Source: JAVBQL01 sp031549085 (GTDB lineage Bacteria; Spirochaetota; GWE2-31-10; MWDO01). Taken from it: a DNA stretch of 64,000 nucleotides. A model generated the notes under the pieces. That model was given only the letters and a program-made list of their open reading frames with translations, searched no databases and was not told where the DNA came from. The stretch lies in the NCBI GenBank assembly GCA_031549085.1, contig JAVBQL010000014.1, forward strand, positions 1 through 64,000. Reading direction: 5' to 3'. The position numbers and the translations under genes were made by a program. Positions 17,101-25,115 of this stretch are shown piece by piece (the stretch's first letter is position 1; every line of letters starts with the position of its first letter).

Positions 17101-17312
17101 AGTTCTATAAAAACGTTCCTATTTTTGAAAAAGAGTCTCTAACATTGGCTGATTTTCTAAAGGAGATGTTTGGAGCAAAGCCTACTGATTTAGTTGTTTT
17201 CAAATCTGATGCAAAAGAGAAGGTTTTATCAAAAGAGGGACTACACAAACTTAATAGTTATCCATTGGATAGTTTTAGATATTATCACACCACTAAGGCA
17301 CAAAAAAAGTAG
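14106..17312 (+). CDS. Multidomain Fe-S flavoprotein: NuoG-like ferredoxin + GltD-like NAD(P)H oxidoreductase + ferredoxin + degenerate NuoG/FdhA domain
   Basis: The protein has 1068 residues. Domains in order are a [2Fe-2S] ferredoxin (C36, C47, C50, C64) and a GltD-type Fe-S region (C100, C104, C108, C112, then C147, C151, C155). Next is the FAD fold ('VGAGPGGLSLAY', about 199) with an inserted NAD(P)H fold ('VVGGGNTAFDCARTALR'). Two [4Fe-4S] ferredoxin motifs follow ('CILCGRCARIC', 'CISCGACISTCPVGAL'). Then comes a NuoG/formate-dehydrogenase-type cluster motif ('CYHCSIGC...LCKKG') and about 300 residues resembling a worn molybdopterin domain. The protein probably moves electrons between NAD(P)H and ferredoxin or a partner redox enzyme in the cytoplasm. 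No partner gene is adjacent. The fusion order is unusual. Confidence 0.75.
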   Translation: MANINVIFNGASISTNPDQTILEFASSNGVQIPTLCHDVRMSPYGSCFLCVVNVKGAKSLIPACATKLRDGMEIETNSEKVIDSRKTALELITSNHYGDCIAPCKLACPANCDIQGYLGLVANGKYDDAIKLIKETIPFPASIGRVCPKFCEDKCNRQYVDESISIDGVKRFVADWDLSKESPYIPKVKSSLDRRVAIVGAGPGGLSLAYFLAREGVEVEVFEAKDSDGGMLRYGIPEYRLPKAVLDNEINTISILDSVTINYETVFGKDITFESLKKDGFDAIVLAMGAWKPSRLGVANENASGVLDGIKFLEAVTEKRQERLYGRVAVVGGGNTAFDCARTALRMGAEEVVMVYRRTKEEMPANDIEKHEAEEEGIKFMFLTAPVQVVVNEESEVVGLESIKMELGSPDASGRRAPIPVPGSEFVNEYDFIITAIGQAPDYSLLGEMKDELTDGKKIVINPETMQTKVPYIFAAGDYAIGAKTVVEAIGSAKKCMKAILKFFDDEAIVPSPKKEFFSKREGMGNEEGHKQFFDSFEKIKRVEVDVTAPNIRKSNFEEIEAVMSEDGAVKESSRCIECGCMDLYECSLKKHCDTYEIDENKYKGAANIYAKDDSHRYILREPSKCILCGRCARICDSIVSIGAYGYVRRGFDSIIAPDFEGSLNETDCISCGACISTCPVGALTPKQKNIKPAPIKTEEIETSCYHCSIGCLNSVSVLTDSIYEVKERPLSLCKKGRFHFSSFNRSKAADISKFDIFQFRDASVYPSPQLSAEDYEALKLVAPVMDWEIVNYYSKSSLWQAFAKAKTLPAMDFFVDVISDNALVILAGDIENINPIVINRLSKLMKDNTKIVLVNKEMTTRVRYLNGELISIENLKKYDFKKYSEVIFLINPIDFDSIYGDDASLDLYNSIVGNSNNLKTTLFSEARNLYSYYDSFEKRTKSSKRKIYIQTMQNEKDKCSNDIANFSIVFEEDGKIKTSFPLSFSVQNSGSFLNSKNEFYKNVPIFEKESLTLADFLKEMFGAKPTDLVVFKSDAKEKVLSKEGLHKLNSYPLDSFRYYHTTKAQKK

Positions 17313-17322
17313 GTGTAGACAA

Positions 17323-17353
17323 GAGAGGAGTAGAAAAACTCCTCTCTTTTTTT
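17323..17353 (+). terminator. Intrinsic terminator after the flavoprotein
   Basis: GAGAGGAG pairs with CTCCTCTC across an 8-base loop and is followed by seven T. Confidence 0.85.
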
Positions 17354-17503
17354 ATCAAGAGAGATAAACTAATGGAGGCTTATATATTATATTTAAAATA
17401 TAGGCAGTGTTTGTTGGTCAAACAAATATTATTGTTTTTCTTCAGTTTTTAAAAAAGATAAAAATGAAGAAAACAATTAAATAAAAAAAAAGGAGATTTA
17501 GAC

Positions 17504-20191
17504 ATGTCTTTAGGCTTAGGTGATTTTGTTAATATTGAGTCAGAAGAGGCACTAAAAGAGCTGAAATCAAGCAAAGATGGACTGACCAAAGAGCAGGTTG
17601 ATGAAAATGAAAAAAAATATGGTTTAAATGAGATTGGCGGAATAAAAAGAAAGAGCCTCTTTAAAAAAATTTTAGAGCAGCTTTTGGAACCAATGGTTAT
17701 TATTCTATTTGGAGCAAGTATATTCTCATTTTTTATTAAAGATATTATAGAGGGGTTTGCTATAATCTGTGTTGTTATAATAAATACAATTATAAGTCTT
17801 ATCCAAGATAGAAAAGCAGAGAAGGCTGTTGATGAGTTAAAAAAGATGCTCTCTCCCCAATTTAGGGTTTTGAGAGATGGAGTTGTTGAGATCATTGCAT
17901 CAAAAAATATTGTTCCTGGGGATATTATTGTCTTTGAAGCTGGAGATATAATCCCTGCTGATGCAAAAGTTATTGAGACAAGCAATCTTTTGGTTGATGA
18001 AGCTCACCTAACGGGTGAGAGCGAACCGATTGAGAAAAAAGTTGATAAGCTTGATATAAAAGCTCCAAAGCCATTTGAGATGAAAAATATAGTCTTCTCT
18101 GGTAGTAAGATTTTGCAAGGGTTTGGACAGGCAGTTGTTGTTGCTACAGGTGTAAACACAGAGATGGGTAAAATTGCGAAAGATATAGCTGAAGCAAAAG
18201 ATGAAAAAACACCGCTTCAAAAAAAGATTGATAGAGAGATTAAATTCCTTGTAGGCATTGCAGTTTTTGCGGCAATTTTTGTCTTCTTAGTAAGTATATT
18301 TAAGAGTATGGGTATCAATGAGGGGATACTTCTTGCGGTTAGTATTATGGTTGCTGTCTTTCCAGAGGGGCTTCCTGCATCAATTACGATTGCACTCTCC
18401 CTTGCAGTTGAGCGTCTTGCAAAGAAATCTGTTATCATAAAGAAGCTCTCAAGTGTTGAGACATTAGGTAATGTCGATTTTATATGTACAGATAAGACAG
18501 GGACAATCACACAGCACAATATGACTGTGAAAGAGCTTTTTCTTGGAAATAAGTTCTACAACAATAGTGATATGTTCAAGTTTGTTGCAGAGGGAAAGGG
18601 AGACTTGATTCACGATATCTTCCTTGCTTCATTCAAAACCTCGACGGCAACAATAGAGGAGACAGATGGAAATATCACAAGTGAGACTGGAGACCCAACA
18701 GAGGTTGCACTTCTTAAGGCAAGTATTATGTGTGGGTTCAAAAAGAGGGAGTTTGACTCTTTTAATATGGAGGAGAGAATTCCATTCTCATCAGATATTA
18801 TGTACTCTGCTGCCTATATAAAATCGAATAATAGAGACTCCATTCTCATAAAAGGCGCACCAGAGAGAGTTGTTGAGATGTGTAACTCCATCTATATTGA
18901 TAATAAGGTTCACGCTCTTAATGAGGAGCACAAAAAGCAGATAATACATGCTCTTTCAACCCGATCTGAAAAGGGCTTTCGTCTTATAGGTTTTTCAAAG
19001 AAGGATGCAGCATCAAAAAACTCTATAAATGATAAAGATGGCTACACATTTTTAGGGGCTGCAGTTATATATGATCCTCCAAAAGATGAGGTTAAGCACG
19101 TTATCAAGATGACAAATGAGGCGAATATCAATGTTGTTATGATAACTGGTGACAGCAAGAAGACAGGCTTTAGCATTGCTGAAGCTGTTGGCATTGCAAC
19201 AGATTTCTCACAAGCTTATGAGGGCAAAGACCTTGATGTTATGAGTGAGGAGGAGTTTTCTGATAAAATTGAAAACATCCATGTCTACTCTAGGGTATCA
19301 CCTGGTGATAAACTTAGAATCGTTAATAAATTGAAAGAGAAAAATCATATAGTTGCTATGACAGGGGACGGGGTTAATGATGCACCAGCATTGAAGCGAG
19401 CTGATGTAGGTATTGCTATGGGTAGAGCAGGCTCTCAAGTCTCTCAAGAGGCAGCAAATATGATTCTGACTGATGACAACTTCTCTACGATAGTTGAGGC
19501 AATAAGAGAGGGACGAACACTCTTCAGCAATATTCAAAAGCTGATTAAATATCTAATCACAAACAACGTTGGTAAGGTTTTGGCTATATTAACTTGTCCT
19601 ATAATTGGACCAGGTGCACCATTTACTGCACTGCAAGTTTTGATAAGCAACGCTATAATGGAGTCTGTGCCAAGTATTGGGATATCAATTGATCCATCAG
19701 ATGATGGTGTTATGAAAAAGAAGCCATCAAAAATAGATGAGCCTCTTGTCTCTGTCAAAGATAAAGTTGGTATGTTTTTTGATGGCATAATTTTTGGTAT
19801 TGCAATCATTTGCGGCTATATGCTGACCCCTATACTATTTGGAGATGCTATTAAAGATATTGTTAGTGGAGCCACTGATCCAGAAATTGTTAAAAAACTC
19901 TCTAATTTGCTTCCAAGTACGGTTGCGTTTCTTATAACACTTATCTCTCCGCAGCTATATATATTTATGCTTAGAGATGGAAATATTATTCAAAAATTTT
20001 TGCGACCAAACATGACATTAAAAATTTCTACTCTTGTTATGCTTGGACTTATAGTATTGATGGTCTATGTTCCATTTATAAATATTGTTTTAGGTACTAC
20101 TCCTATTTTTGATATTAAGATATGGGGTTTTGTTTTGGGGCTATCATTGGTAACTTCAATTGTAAGGCTTCTTGTTAGAAGGGGAAGGTAA
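17504..20191 (+). CDS. P-type (type II) cation ATPase, probably Ca2+ export
   Basis: The protein has 895 residues with the full P-type layout. It has a cation-ATPase N-terminal domain, the actuator motif 'TGES' (170-173), and 'PEGLP' in M4 (287-291). The phosphorylated Asp330 lies in 'DKTGTITQHN', and the hinge motif is 'MTGDGVNDAPALKRAD'. About ten membrane helices are present, including the six C-terminal ones. The M4 and M6 pattern fits the SERCA/PMCA-like group, which pumps Ca2+ out using ATP. Na+ or K+ specificity cannot be excluded from sequence. The ribosome site is AAGGAG before ATG 17504. Confidence 0.88.
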   Translation: MSLGLGDFVNIESEEALKELKSSKDGLTKEQVDENEKKYGLNEIGGIKRKSLFKKILEQLLEPMVIILFGASIFSFFIKDIIEGFAIICVVIINTIISLIQDRKAEKAVDELKKMLSPQFRVLRDGVVEIIASKNIVPGDIIVFEAGDIIPADAKVIETSNLLVDEAHLTGESEPIEKKVDKLDIKAPKPFEMKNIVFSGSKILQGFGQAVVVATGVNTEMGKIAKDIAEAKDEKTPLQKKIDREIKFLVGIAVFAAIFVFLVSIFKSMGINEGILLAVSIMVAVFPEGLPASITIALSLAVERLAKKSVIIKKLSSVETLGNVDFICTDKTGTITQHNMTVKELFLGNKFYNNSDMFKFVAEGKGDLIHDIFLASFKTSTATIEETDGNITSETGDPTEVALLKASIMCGFKKREFDSFNMEERIPFSSDIMYSAAYIKSNNRDSILIKGAPERVVEMCNSIYIDNKVHALNEEHKKQIIHALSTRSEKGFRLIGFSKKDAASKNSINDKDGYTFLGAAVIYDPPKDEVKHVIKMTNEANINVVMITGDSKKTGFSIAEAVGIATDFSQAYEGKDLDVMSEEEFSDKIENIHVYSRVSPGDKLRIVNKLKEKNHIVAMTGDGVNDAPALKRADVGIAMGRAGSQVSQEAANMILTDDNFSTIVEAIREGRTLFSNIQKLIKYLITNNVGKVLAILTCPIIGPGAPFTALQVLISNAIMESVPSIGISIDPSDDGVMKKKPSKIDEPLVSVKDKVGMFFDGIIFGIAIICGYMLTPILFGDAIKDIVSGATDPEIVKKLSNLLPSTVAFLITLISPQLYIFMLRDGNIIQKFLRPNMTLKISTLVMLGLIVLMVYVPFINIVLGTTPIFDIKIWGFVLGLSLVTSIVRLLVRRGR

Positions 20192-20203
20192 TTTTTTTCT
20201 ACC

Positions 20204-20232
20204 ACCCCCTGCCCCCTCCTTCAAAGGAGGGG
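20204..20232. repeat. C-rich/G-rich hairpin repeat, copy 3
   Basis: CCCCCTGCCCCCTCC...GGAGGGG, directly after the ATPase stop. Homology to the 57.6-kb copy continues past the hairpin through TTATTAGAT and ACGAAGTAATAAAC into the family A palindrome, giving about 150 nearly identical bases in inverted orientation. Confidence 0.65.
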
Positions 20233-20285
20233 AATTTTTTTTATTAGATGTCACGAAGTAATAAACTTTTTCATCTAACAGAGAC

Positions 20286-20382
20286 AAAATATTAGACAAG
20301 ACACTAAAAAGTCGCTTTTTCTTGGATTTTACAGGTAAAATATAGAAAAAGCTCTGTTTTTAGCATCTTGTCTAATATTTTT
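20286..20382. repeat. Family A palindromic repeat, intact copy
   Basis: The ends AAAATATTAGACAAGA and TCTTGTCTAATATTTT are inverted repeats. The inner arms CTAAAAAGTCGCTTTTTC and AAAAAGCTCTGTTTTTAG pair imperfectly. A second copy (24950-24967 plus 57482-57563) was split by the prophage, and aligning with this copy defines the prophage ends to the base. Confidence 0.75.
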
Positions 20383-20547
20383 AATACTAGAAACTTAGAA
20401 AATCTTTGTTATGTATACCATACTTTCTTTATCTCTAAATATAAAAGGTATTTAGTAAAATAGTTTTTTAACAAAAATCCTATTAGTATCTAATGAGCTA
20501 ATTAGATCTATTTTTTGGTTTACTTATCATTAAGTATAGATGTAACG

Positions 20548-20667
20548 AGTGAACGCTACTCAAAAAAATAAGAAAGAAAAAGGGTAAGTTTATATAGGCG
20601 GGGTTTTACCCCAGCCTATATAAACTTATTCTCTCTCTCTTTTTTCTTTTTTTAAGCAGCATTTATC
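20548..20667. repeat. Large palindrome, family B copy 2
   Basis: Outer arms GTGAACGCTACTCAAAAAAA and TTTTTTTAAGCAGCATTTATC match copy 1. The apex stem AAGTTTATATAGGC...GCCTATATAAACTT is perfect but differs from copy 1, which indicates selection for folding. Confidence 0.7.
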
Positions 20668-20760
20668 TATGAAGTACGACTTGCTTATCTGGAGGAAGCT
20701 TAAAACGATTTAAATTTCTGTGATGTTGGTTTTATGCCTACAATGTTCACTTAAAATATA

Positions 20761-22563
20761 TTAAATAGCTATTTTTTCAAGATACCTAATATAAAAATCA
20801 ACAATATTATTGATTGATTGATAGAGGTTTTTGGTCTTCTGCCACAGAGACTCCTCCTCATTTTCAGAGTAGCTATAATTTTCAGAAATCTCTATTATCG
20901 CGTCCTGCACCCCACTTGAGAGGATATTCAAAATCTCTTTTGTTTGTACACTCTCTGTCAAAGCCCTCTCCTCTCTCTCAATCTGCTTGACACTATCTCT
21001 CTGAATTTTACCGCTGCTTGGAATGAGGGATACAATTTTATTTGTAATAGTTTTTATCTTTTTAGACTCTTTGAGAAATAGGTCTATCTTTGTTTGGATA
21101 ATAGCTGGATCAATATTGCTATTGTTATTGAGTATAATCTTTTTTATCTCTGTAAATCTTGATTTATCAGCTGTGATATCTATTGAATCAAGTTCTATCA
21201 AGTTTGCTCCATCAAGCATAACCCCTCCCAAATTTGGAAGATTTACCCTTTGTTCTGATAGCGGAATCTCTCTATCAAACCACTTTTTAAAGAGAAACAT
21301 TCTCTGGTCAGAGTCAACTGTTCCCTTGTTGGTGGATAAAGTTTTGGAGAGCCCAATGCTTAAGAGATAGTTGGCTTGCAAATTGTTTGCTGTTTTAAAG
21401 TATGTTGCCTCTGTTAGAAAGCGAGTCTCAAAATAGGCGCCTCTAAAGTGGGTCTCTCTATTTGGAAACGACAGGTCAAGCCCAAAGAGATATATCTCAT
21501 CAACACCCAATATACGAAGTGCATCAAAGGCTGTTGTTGCAACAGAACCACCAGCCAATATTGTTCCCCGCTTTTTTAATACATCAAAGTAGGTGGATAC
21601 AAGAAAAACTGAATCTGGAATAAAGTAGTTTGATATTGGAGCAACTCTAAATATTTTGCTGTAGACAGATGAGTCACAAACGATGAGTGAGTCTGTTATC
21701 TTCTCATTTTCCAAATATTTGTAGTTCCAATATTGCGGGTCTATGGTTGCAATTATATCTGGTGTGATTCCATTTTTTTTCAAATATTTGTATGCTGTCT
21801 CAACTGCGATGACAATTGCCCGATCTTTATATTCTTTTATCACCTCTATCGATTTGCTTAACGTTGGTCCGCCAGCAACTAGAAAGCCAACACTTCCCTT
21901 ACCAAGATTTTTTAGTGAGCTGACAGGTTTCGATTTTGTATAGTATGGAATATTTTCTATAATGTTTTTTGTCCATAGCGTTTGGAATTTTTTTAATGTG
22001 TTCGAGTTCATATCTTTTCTATCAAGTACATATGAGAGATAGTTCTGCAATGTTTTGAAATACTCTTCGTTTAGTGCATATGACGAACGCTGATATATAT
22101 ATTTAACACTCTTGGTTGGTATACTTTGCAGAAAACTTCCAATTGTCTCTTTTGATGAGTTTATAAAAAATTTAACATTTTTTGATGATAGAAGATTGCT
22201 TATATCAAAAAGCTCCAATGATTTTAAAAATAGCTTCTCATCTTTTTCTATATATATGATGTTTGGTTTTATTGTTGATTTGGACTTTTCAATTAGTCTT
22301 TCAAAAATAATTCTTGATGTATAGCCCAAGCCATTTCCAAAGAGAATTATTACATCTGGAACATCATCTTCATTCAAAAGCAGGTCAACAAGACGCTCTG
22401 CCTCTTTGATAGGGCTGTACTTTGAGTGTATATAGATATTATCTATCTTTAGAGTAAACATATTATCTTTTGTTATCTCTTCAGAATATAAACTACTTTT
22501 TAGTGAGTTGTAGAGGTCTCTTATATCACTATTTATAGATAGATTTTTATCTAGTATTTCCAT
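20761..22563 (-). CDS. DUF115 motility-accessory (MAF/MptE-like) protein
   Basis: The protein has 600 residues. The central DUF115 domain (about 215-395) has 'GFLVAGGPTLSKSIEVIKEY' and 'IVIAVETAYKYL', then 'TPDIIATIDPQYWNYKY' and 'ILAGGSVATTAFDALRILG'. It ends with 'IYLFGLDLSF'. Members of this family (Maf, PseE) are linked to attaching nonulosonic acid sugars to flagellins, and relatives include the archaeal MptE pterin kinase. The N- and C-terminal arms are helical. In a motile bacterium, flagellin glycosylation is the most likely role. No flagellin or sugar genes are adjacent. The gene is divergent from trigger factor. Confidence 0.8.
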   Translation of the reverse strand: MEILDKNLSINSDIRDLYNSLKSSLYSEEITKDNMFTLKIDNIYIHSKYSPIKEAERLVDLLLNEDDVPDVIILFGNGLGYTSRIIFERLIEKSKSTIKPNIIYIEKDEKLFLKSLELFDISNLLSSKNVKFFINSSKETIGSFLQSIPTKSVKYIYQRSSYALNEEYFKTLQNYLSYVLDRKDMNSNTLKKFQTLWTKNIIENIPYYTKSKPVSSLKNLGKGSVGFLVAGGPTLSKSIEVIKEYKDRAIVIAVETAYKYLKKNGITPDIIATIDPQYWNYKYLENEKITDSLIVCDSSVYSKIFRVAPISNYFIPDSVFLVSTYFDVLKKRGTILAGGSVATTAFDALRILGVDEIYLFGLDLSFPNRETHFRGAYFETRFLTEATYFKTANNLQANYLLSIGLSKTLSTNKGTVDSDQRMFLFKKWFDREIPLSEQRVNLPNLGGVMLDGANLIELDSIDITADKSRFTEIKKIILNNNSNIDPAIIQTKIDLFLKESKKIKTITNKIVSLIPSSGKIQRDSVKQIEREERALTESVQTKEILNILSSGVQDAIIEISENYSYSENEEESLWQKTKNLYQSINNIVDFYIRYLEKIAI

Positions 22564-22731
22564 TTTATCCCTGTTTTTATGTATGTTTTTTCTATTTATA
22601 GCCCATTTTTGCTAAAAAAAGATCTTTTGTCAAGATATTTGAAAACCTATTTTTTTTGATGTTTAGTTTTTTTATATTTGCACCCTTCTGAAAATGGTTC
22701 CTAAATCTTTCAATCCCTACCTCTTTTTCAA

Positions 22732-22760
22732 TTGACATTTTTCGTAAAAATTGTTACTAT
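22732..22760 (+). promoter_or_regulatory. Promoter of trigger factor
   Basis: TTGACA at 22732-22737, a 17-base spacer and TACTAT at 22755-22760, about 48 bases before the start codon. Confidence 0.65.
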
Positions 22761-22808
22761 CCAGCTAGTCTTTTGGCGAGTCTATGTATATATTATAGGA
22801 TATAAATA

Positions 22809-24161
22809 ATGCAAGTAAGTTTTGTAGTAGAAGAGAAGGGCGGTTCTAATGTTGTTGTAAAGGTTACCGTTTCTAAAGAGGAGACAAAGAAGGCTTATAA
22901 AGAGAGGCTTCTTGATATCCAAAAAAATGCAAGCCTTAATGGTTTTAGAAAGGGTAAAGTGCCTACTTCTATTATAGAGTCAAAATTTAAAGAGTCAATT
23001 TTGGCTGAATGTTCAACCTCTATTATGGATGAATCTTTCAAAGAGGTTTATGATAAACTTGAAGATGGGAAAAAACCTGCTCACTTCAGCAGACCCTCTA
23101 TAACAGAGGCGAGTAAGCCATCTTTGGATGAAGATATCACCTATGAAGTTAGTTATGATGTTGTCCCAGTGATTAAATATGGGGACTTTAAAGAGGTAAA
23201 AATTACAGAAGATGATGTAAAAGTATCTGATTCTGATATGAATAAAGAGATAGAGCTCTTGCTTCAAGATTTTACAACAATTGAAATAAAAGATGATGCA
23301 GCAGATAAAAATGATATTGTATTGGTAAACTACACTGTTCAAGATGAGACAGGTGCTGAAATTGATAAAAAAGAGAATGAACATATAAACATTGCGAAAA
23401 ATTATGATTACTATAAAATTGGCAGCGATCTTATTGGTCATAAGAAAGGCGATGAGTTTAAATTTAAAAAGAGCTATAAAAAAGATGATATAGAGTCCCT
23501 TGCAGGAAAGAAGCTATCTTTTGATGTTAAGGTTATTGAGGTGAAAAGAGAGGTGGTTCCAGAACTTACAGATGAGTTTGTAAAGACTATGGATGAAGCC
23601 TATCAGTCAGTTGAAGATTTGAAGAAAAAGACAAAAGAGAATCTTGATAAGATGGCTTTAGATATGAAGAAGGAGAGGACCCTTCAAAAGGCTATGGATA
23701 ACCTTATAGAGACTTTTGTTGGTGATATCCCAGAGTCAATGATTGAGCATAGCAAAGATAACCATATTGAAGAGGTTAAGAGCAGATTTGGCGGAGACAA
23801 GGGGTTTAAACAATTTTTAGCATCTAAAAAAGAGAGTGAAGAGGATTATAAAAAAGAGATTACTGAAGATATTATTAAGAGCATAAAGAGCTCTCTTATA
23901 TTGGGTGATATTGTTAAAAATAATAAGTTTGAAATTTCTGAAGAAGAGATGAAAGATCACTTGAAAAATTATGCTAAATATTATAGAATGGATGTAGAGA
24001 AGCTTTTTGAAAGCTTAAAAAATATGAATGGACTTCCTAAAATTGAGGAAGAGGTAAAGACAAAAAAGGCCTTGGATCTTATTTATGATAACATAAAAAA
24101 AGAGAAGGGTAAAACATACTCATTAGAAGAGTATGCAAAACTTGATGTCAAGAATGATTAA
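22809..24161 (+). CDS. tig: Trigger factor (ribosome-associated chaperone and prolyl isomerase)
   Basis: The 450-residue length is normal. The N-terminal domain has the ribosome-docking signature 'GFRKGKVPTSI' at about residue 44. The middle PPIase (FKBP-like) domain spans roughly 150-250 ('KNDIVLVNYTV', 'IGSDLIGHKKGDEF'). The C-terminal arms form the helical chaperone cage (about 265-440). Trigger factor binds nascent chains at the exit tunnel. It has its own promoter and is followed after 66 bases by the NrdD-loop/thioredoxin gene, which may share the transcript up to a terminator. No clpP or clpX gene follows, unlike the common arrangement. Confidence 0.95.
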   Translation: MQVSFVVEEKGGSNVVVKVTVSKEETKKAYKERLLDIQKNASLNGFRKGKVPTSIIESKFKESILAECSTSIMDESFKEVYDKLEDGKKPAHFSRPSITEASKPSLDEDITYEVSYDVVPVIKYGDFKEVKITEDDVKVSDSDMNKEIELLLQDFTTIEIKDDAADKNDIVLVNYTVQDETGAEIDKKENEHINIAKNYDYYKIGSDLIGHKKGDEFKFKKSYKKDDIESLAGKKLSFDVKVIEVKREVVPELTDEFVKTMDEAYQSVEDLKKKTKENLDKMALDMKKERTLQKAMDNLIETFVGDIPESMIEHSKDNHIEEVKSRFGGDKGFKQFLASKKESEEDYKKEITEDIIKSIKSSLILGDIVKNNKFEISEEEMKDHLKNYAKYYRMDVEKLFESLKNMNGLPKIEEEVKTKKALDLIYDNIKKEKGKTYSLEEYAKLDVKND

Positions 24162-24227
24162 TCTTTATCGACAGATAGTCGATCTTTAAATAAGATTAAA
24201 TTTTAAAAATATAAAAGGGGGAGCTAT

Positions 24228-24740
24228 ATGAGCAGTGCTTTTAGCAATGTTCAAGAGATCAATCTTGAACTAGAAAACTTAGAGAAAAAATTATCTTCAG
24301 TTACAGGAAGACCAACAGAGGTCTATACTAGAATTGTTGGTTACCATAGAGATGTTTCAAACTGGAATAAGGGTAAAAAAGAGGAGTATTATGACAGAAA
24401 AACTTTTGATGTTGATAATGGCTCTTTAGACTCAAAAAAGAGTGCTCTTGTGAAGGAAGTTTCCACTTCTGAAGTGGTAAAATCAGTTGATTTTTCTAAG
24501 AAAGCCTCTTACTACAAATTTTTCTTTACAAACAGATGTATTAACTGTCCTCCAGTTAAAGAGTATATGAAAAATATCACTCTTGATGGAGAGAGCATTG
24601 ATGCAAGCCTTGATTTAGGTTTGAATGAAGCAAAGAAGTATGATGTTATGTCAACTCCTACAGTTATTCTTTTTGATGAGAATGATGAGATAATTTTTAC
24701 TGCACATAATAAAAATGAGTTGGAAAAATTCTTTTCATAA
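24228..24740 (+). CDS. NrdD-type glycyl-radical loop fused to a thioredoxin-like domain
   Basis: The protein has 170 residues. Residues 26-62 ('TGRPTEVYTRIVGYHRDV', then 'NWNKGKKEEYYDRKTFDV') match the C-terminal end of anaerobic ribonucleotide reductase NrdD, where the Gly of R-V-x-G-Y carries the radical; the equivalent here is Gly38. Residues 95-170 form a thioredoxin/glutaredoxin-like fold with 'CINC' (C104, C107) and the cis-Pro motif 'STPTV' (P144). The large catalytic part of NrdD is missing. It could supply a replaceable glycyl-radical end plus a reductant to NrdD encoded elsewhere, as GrcA does for pyruvate formate-lyase. This role is inferred. The ribosome site is AAAGGGGGAG. Confidence 0.7.
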   Translation: MSSAFSNVQEINLELENLEKKLSSVTGRPTEVYTRIVGYHRDVSNWNKGKKEEYYDRKTFDVDNGSLDSKKSALVKEVSTSEVVKSVDFSKKASYYKFFFTNRCINCPPVKEYMKNITLDGESIDASLDLGLNEAKKYDVMSTPTVILFDENDEIIFTAHNKNELEKFFS

Positions 24741-24766
24741 GTATTGAATATTTTTAGAAAAAATTT

Positions 24767-24796
24767 GGCTGTCAAAGAGATTTGGCAGCCTTTTTT
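24767..24796 (+). terminator. Intrinsic terminator after the trigger factor operon
   Basis: GGCTGTCAAA and TTTGGCAGCC pair (with one mismatch), followed by TTTTTT. The 170 bases after it, up to the prophage, hold only repeat fragments. Confidence 0.85.
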
Positions 24797-24962
24797 ATTT
24801 TTTGCGTGCCACGTCCTTTCTGATGAATATTTTGTATAAGAAAAATATTCAGTTTCTAAATTGGAAACAGAACTAGGATATTTGTCAAATATCAAAAACA
24901 AAGTTTTTTGTATTAAGTCGCTTGAGATTTTTTTAAACTTTTAATAAGCAAAAATATTAGAC

Positions 24963-24967
24963 AAGGC
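24963..24967. other. Target-site duplication, left copy (AAGGC)
   Basis: It is identical to 57477-57481. Removing 24968-57481 rejoins the flanks into a family A palindrome of normal length (ACAAGGC-GCTAAAAA against ACAAGAT-GCTAAAAA in the intact copy). Neighbouring bases differ on both sides, so the duplication is exactly 5 bp, as for Mu. Confidence 0.85.
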
Positions 24968-24973
24968 TCCTAA

Positions 24974-25020
24974 TTTGAGTTTAGTTTTTCGCAGTTTTTG
25001 AGTTTAGTTTTTCATAACTT
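24974..25020. repeat. Prophage right-end repeats (probable transposase sites)
   Basis: Two direct units, TTTGAGTTTAGTTTTTC at 24974-24990 and a longer TTTTTGAGTTTAGTTTTTC followed by ATAACTT at 24995-25020. The second matches, inverted, 57423-57448 at the other end, at nearly the same distance (27-28 bases) from the terminus. Multiple sites at each end are typical of MuA binding. Confidence 0.7.
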
Positions 25021-25115
25021 TTCGACATCGAAATTATCACTTTTAACCAAAAAAAACAACCATTTTATCGCTGTTTAAATAGCTTTAAAATGGCTGTCAA
25101 ATTGCGTTTACTATT

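Noticed and set aside
20761..22563. Glycosyltransferase gene island around DUF115
   Set aside because: No sugar-nucleotide or flagellin genes are adjacent; the gene stands alone between repeats and trigger factor.
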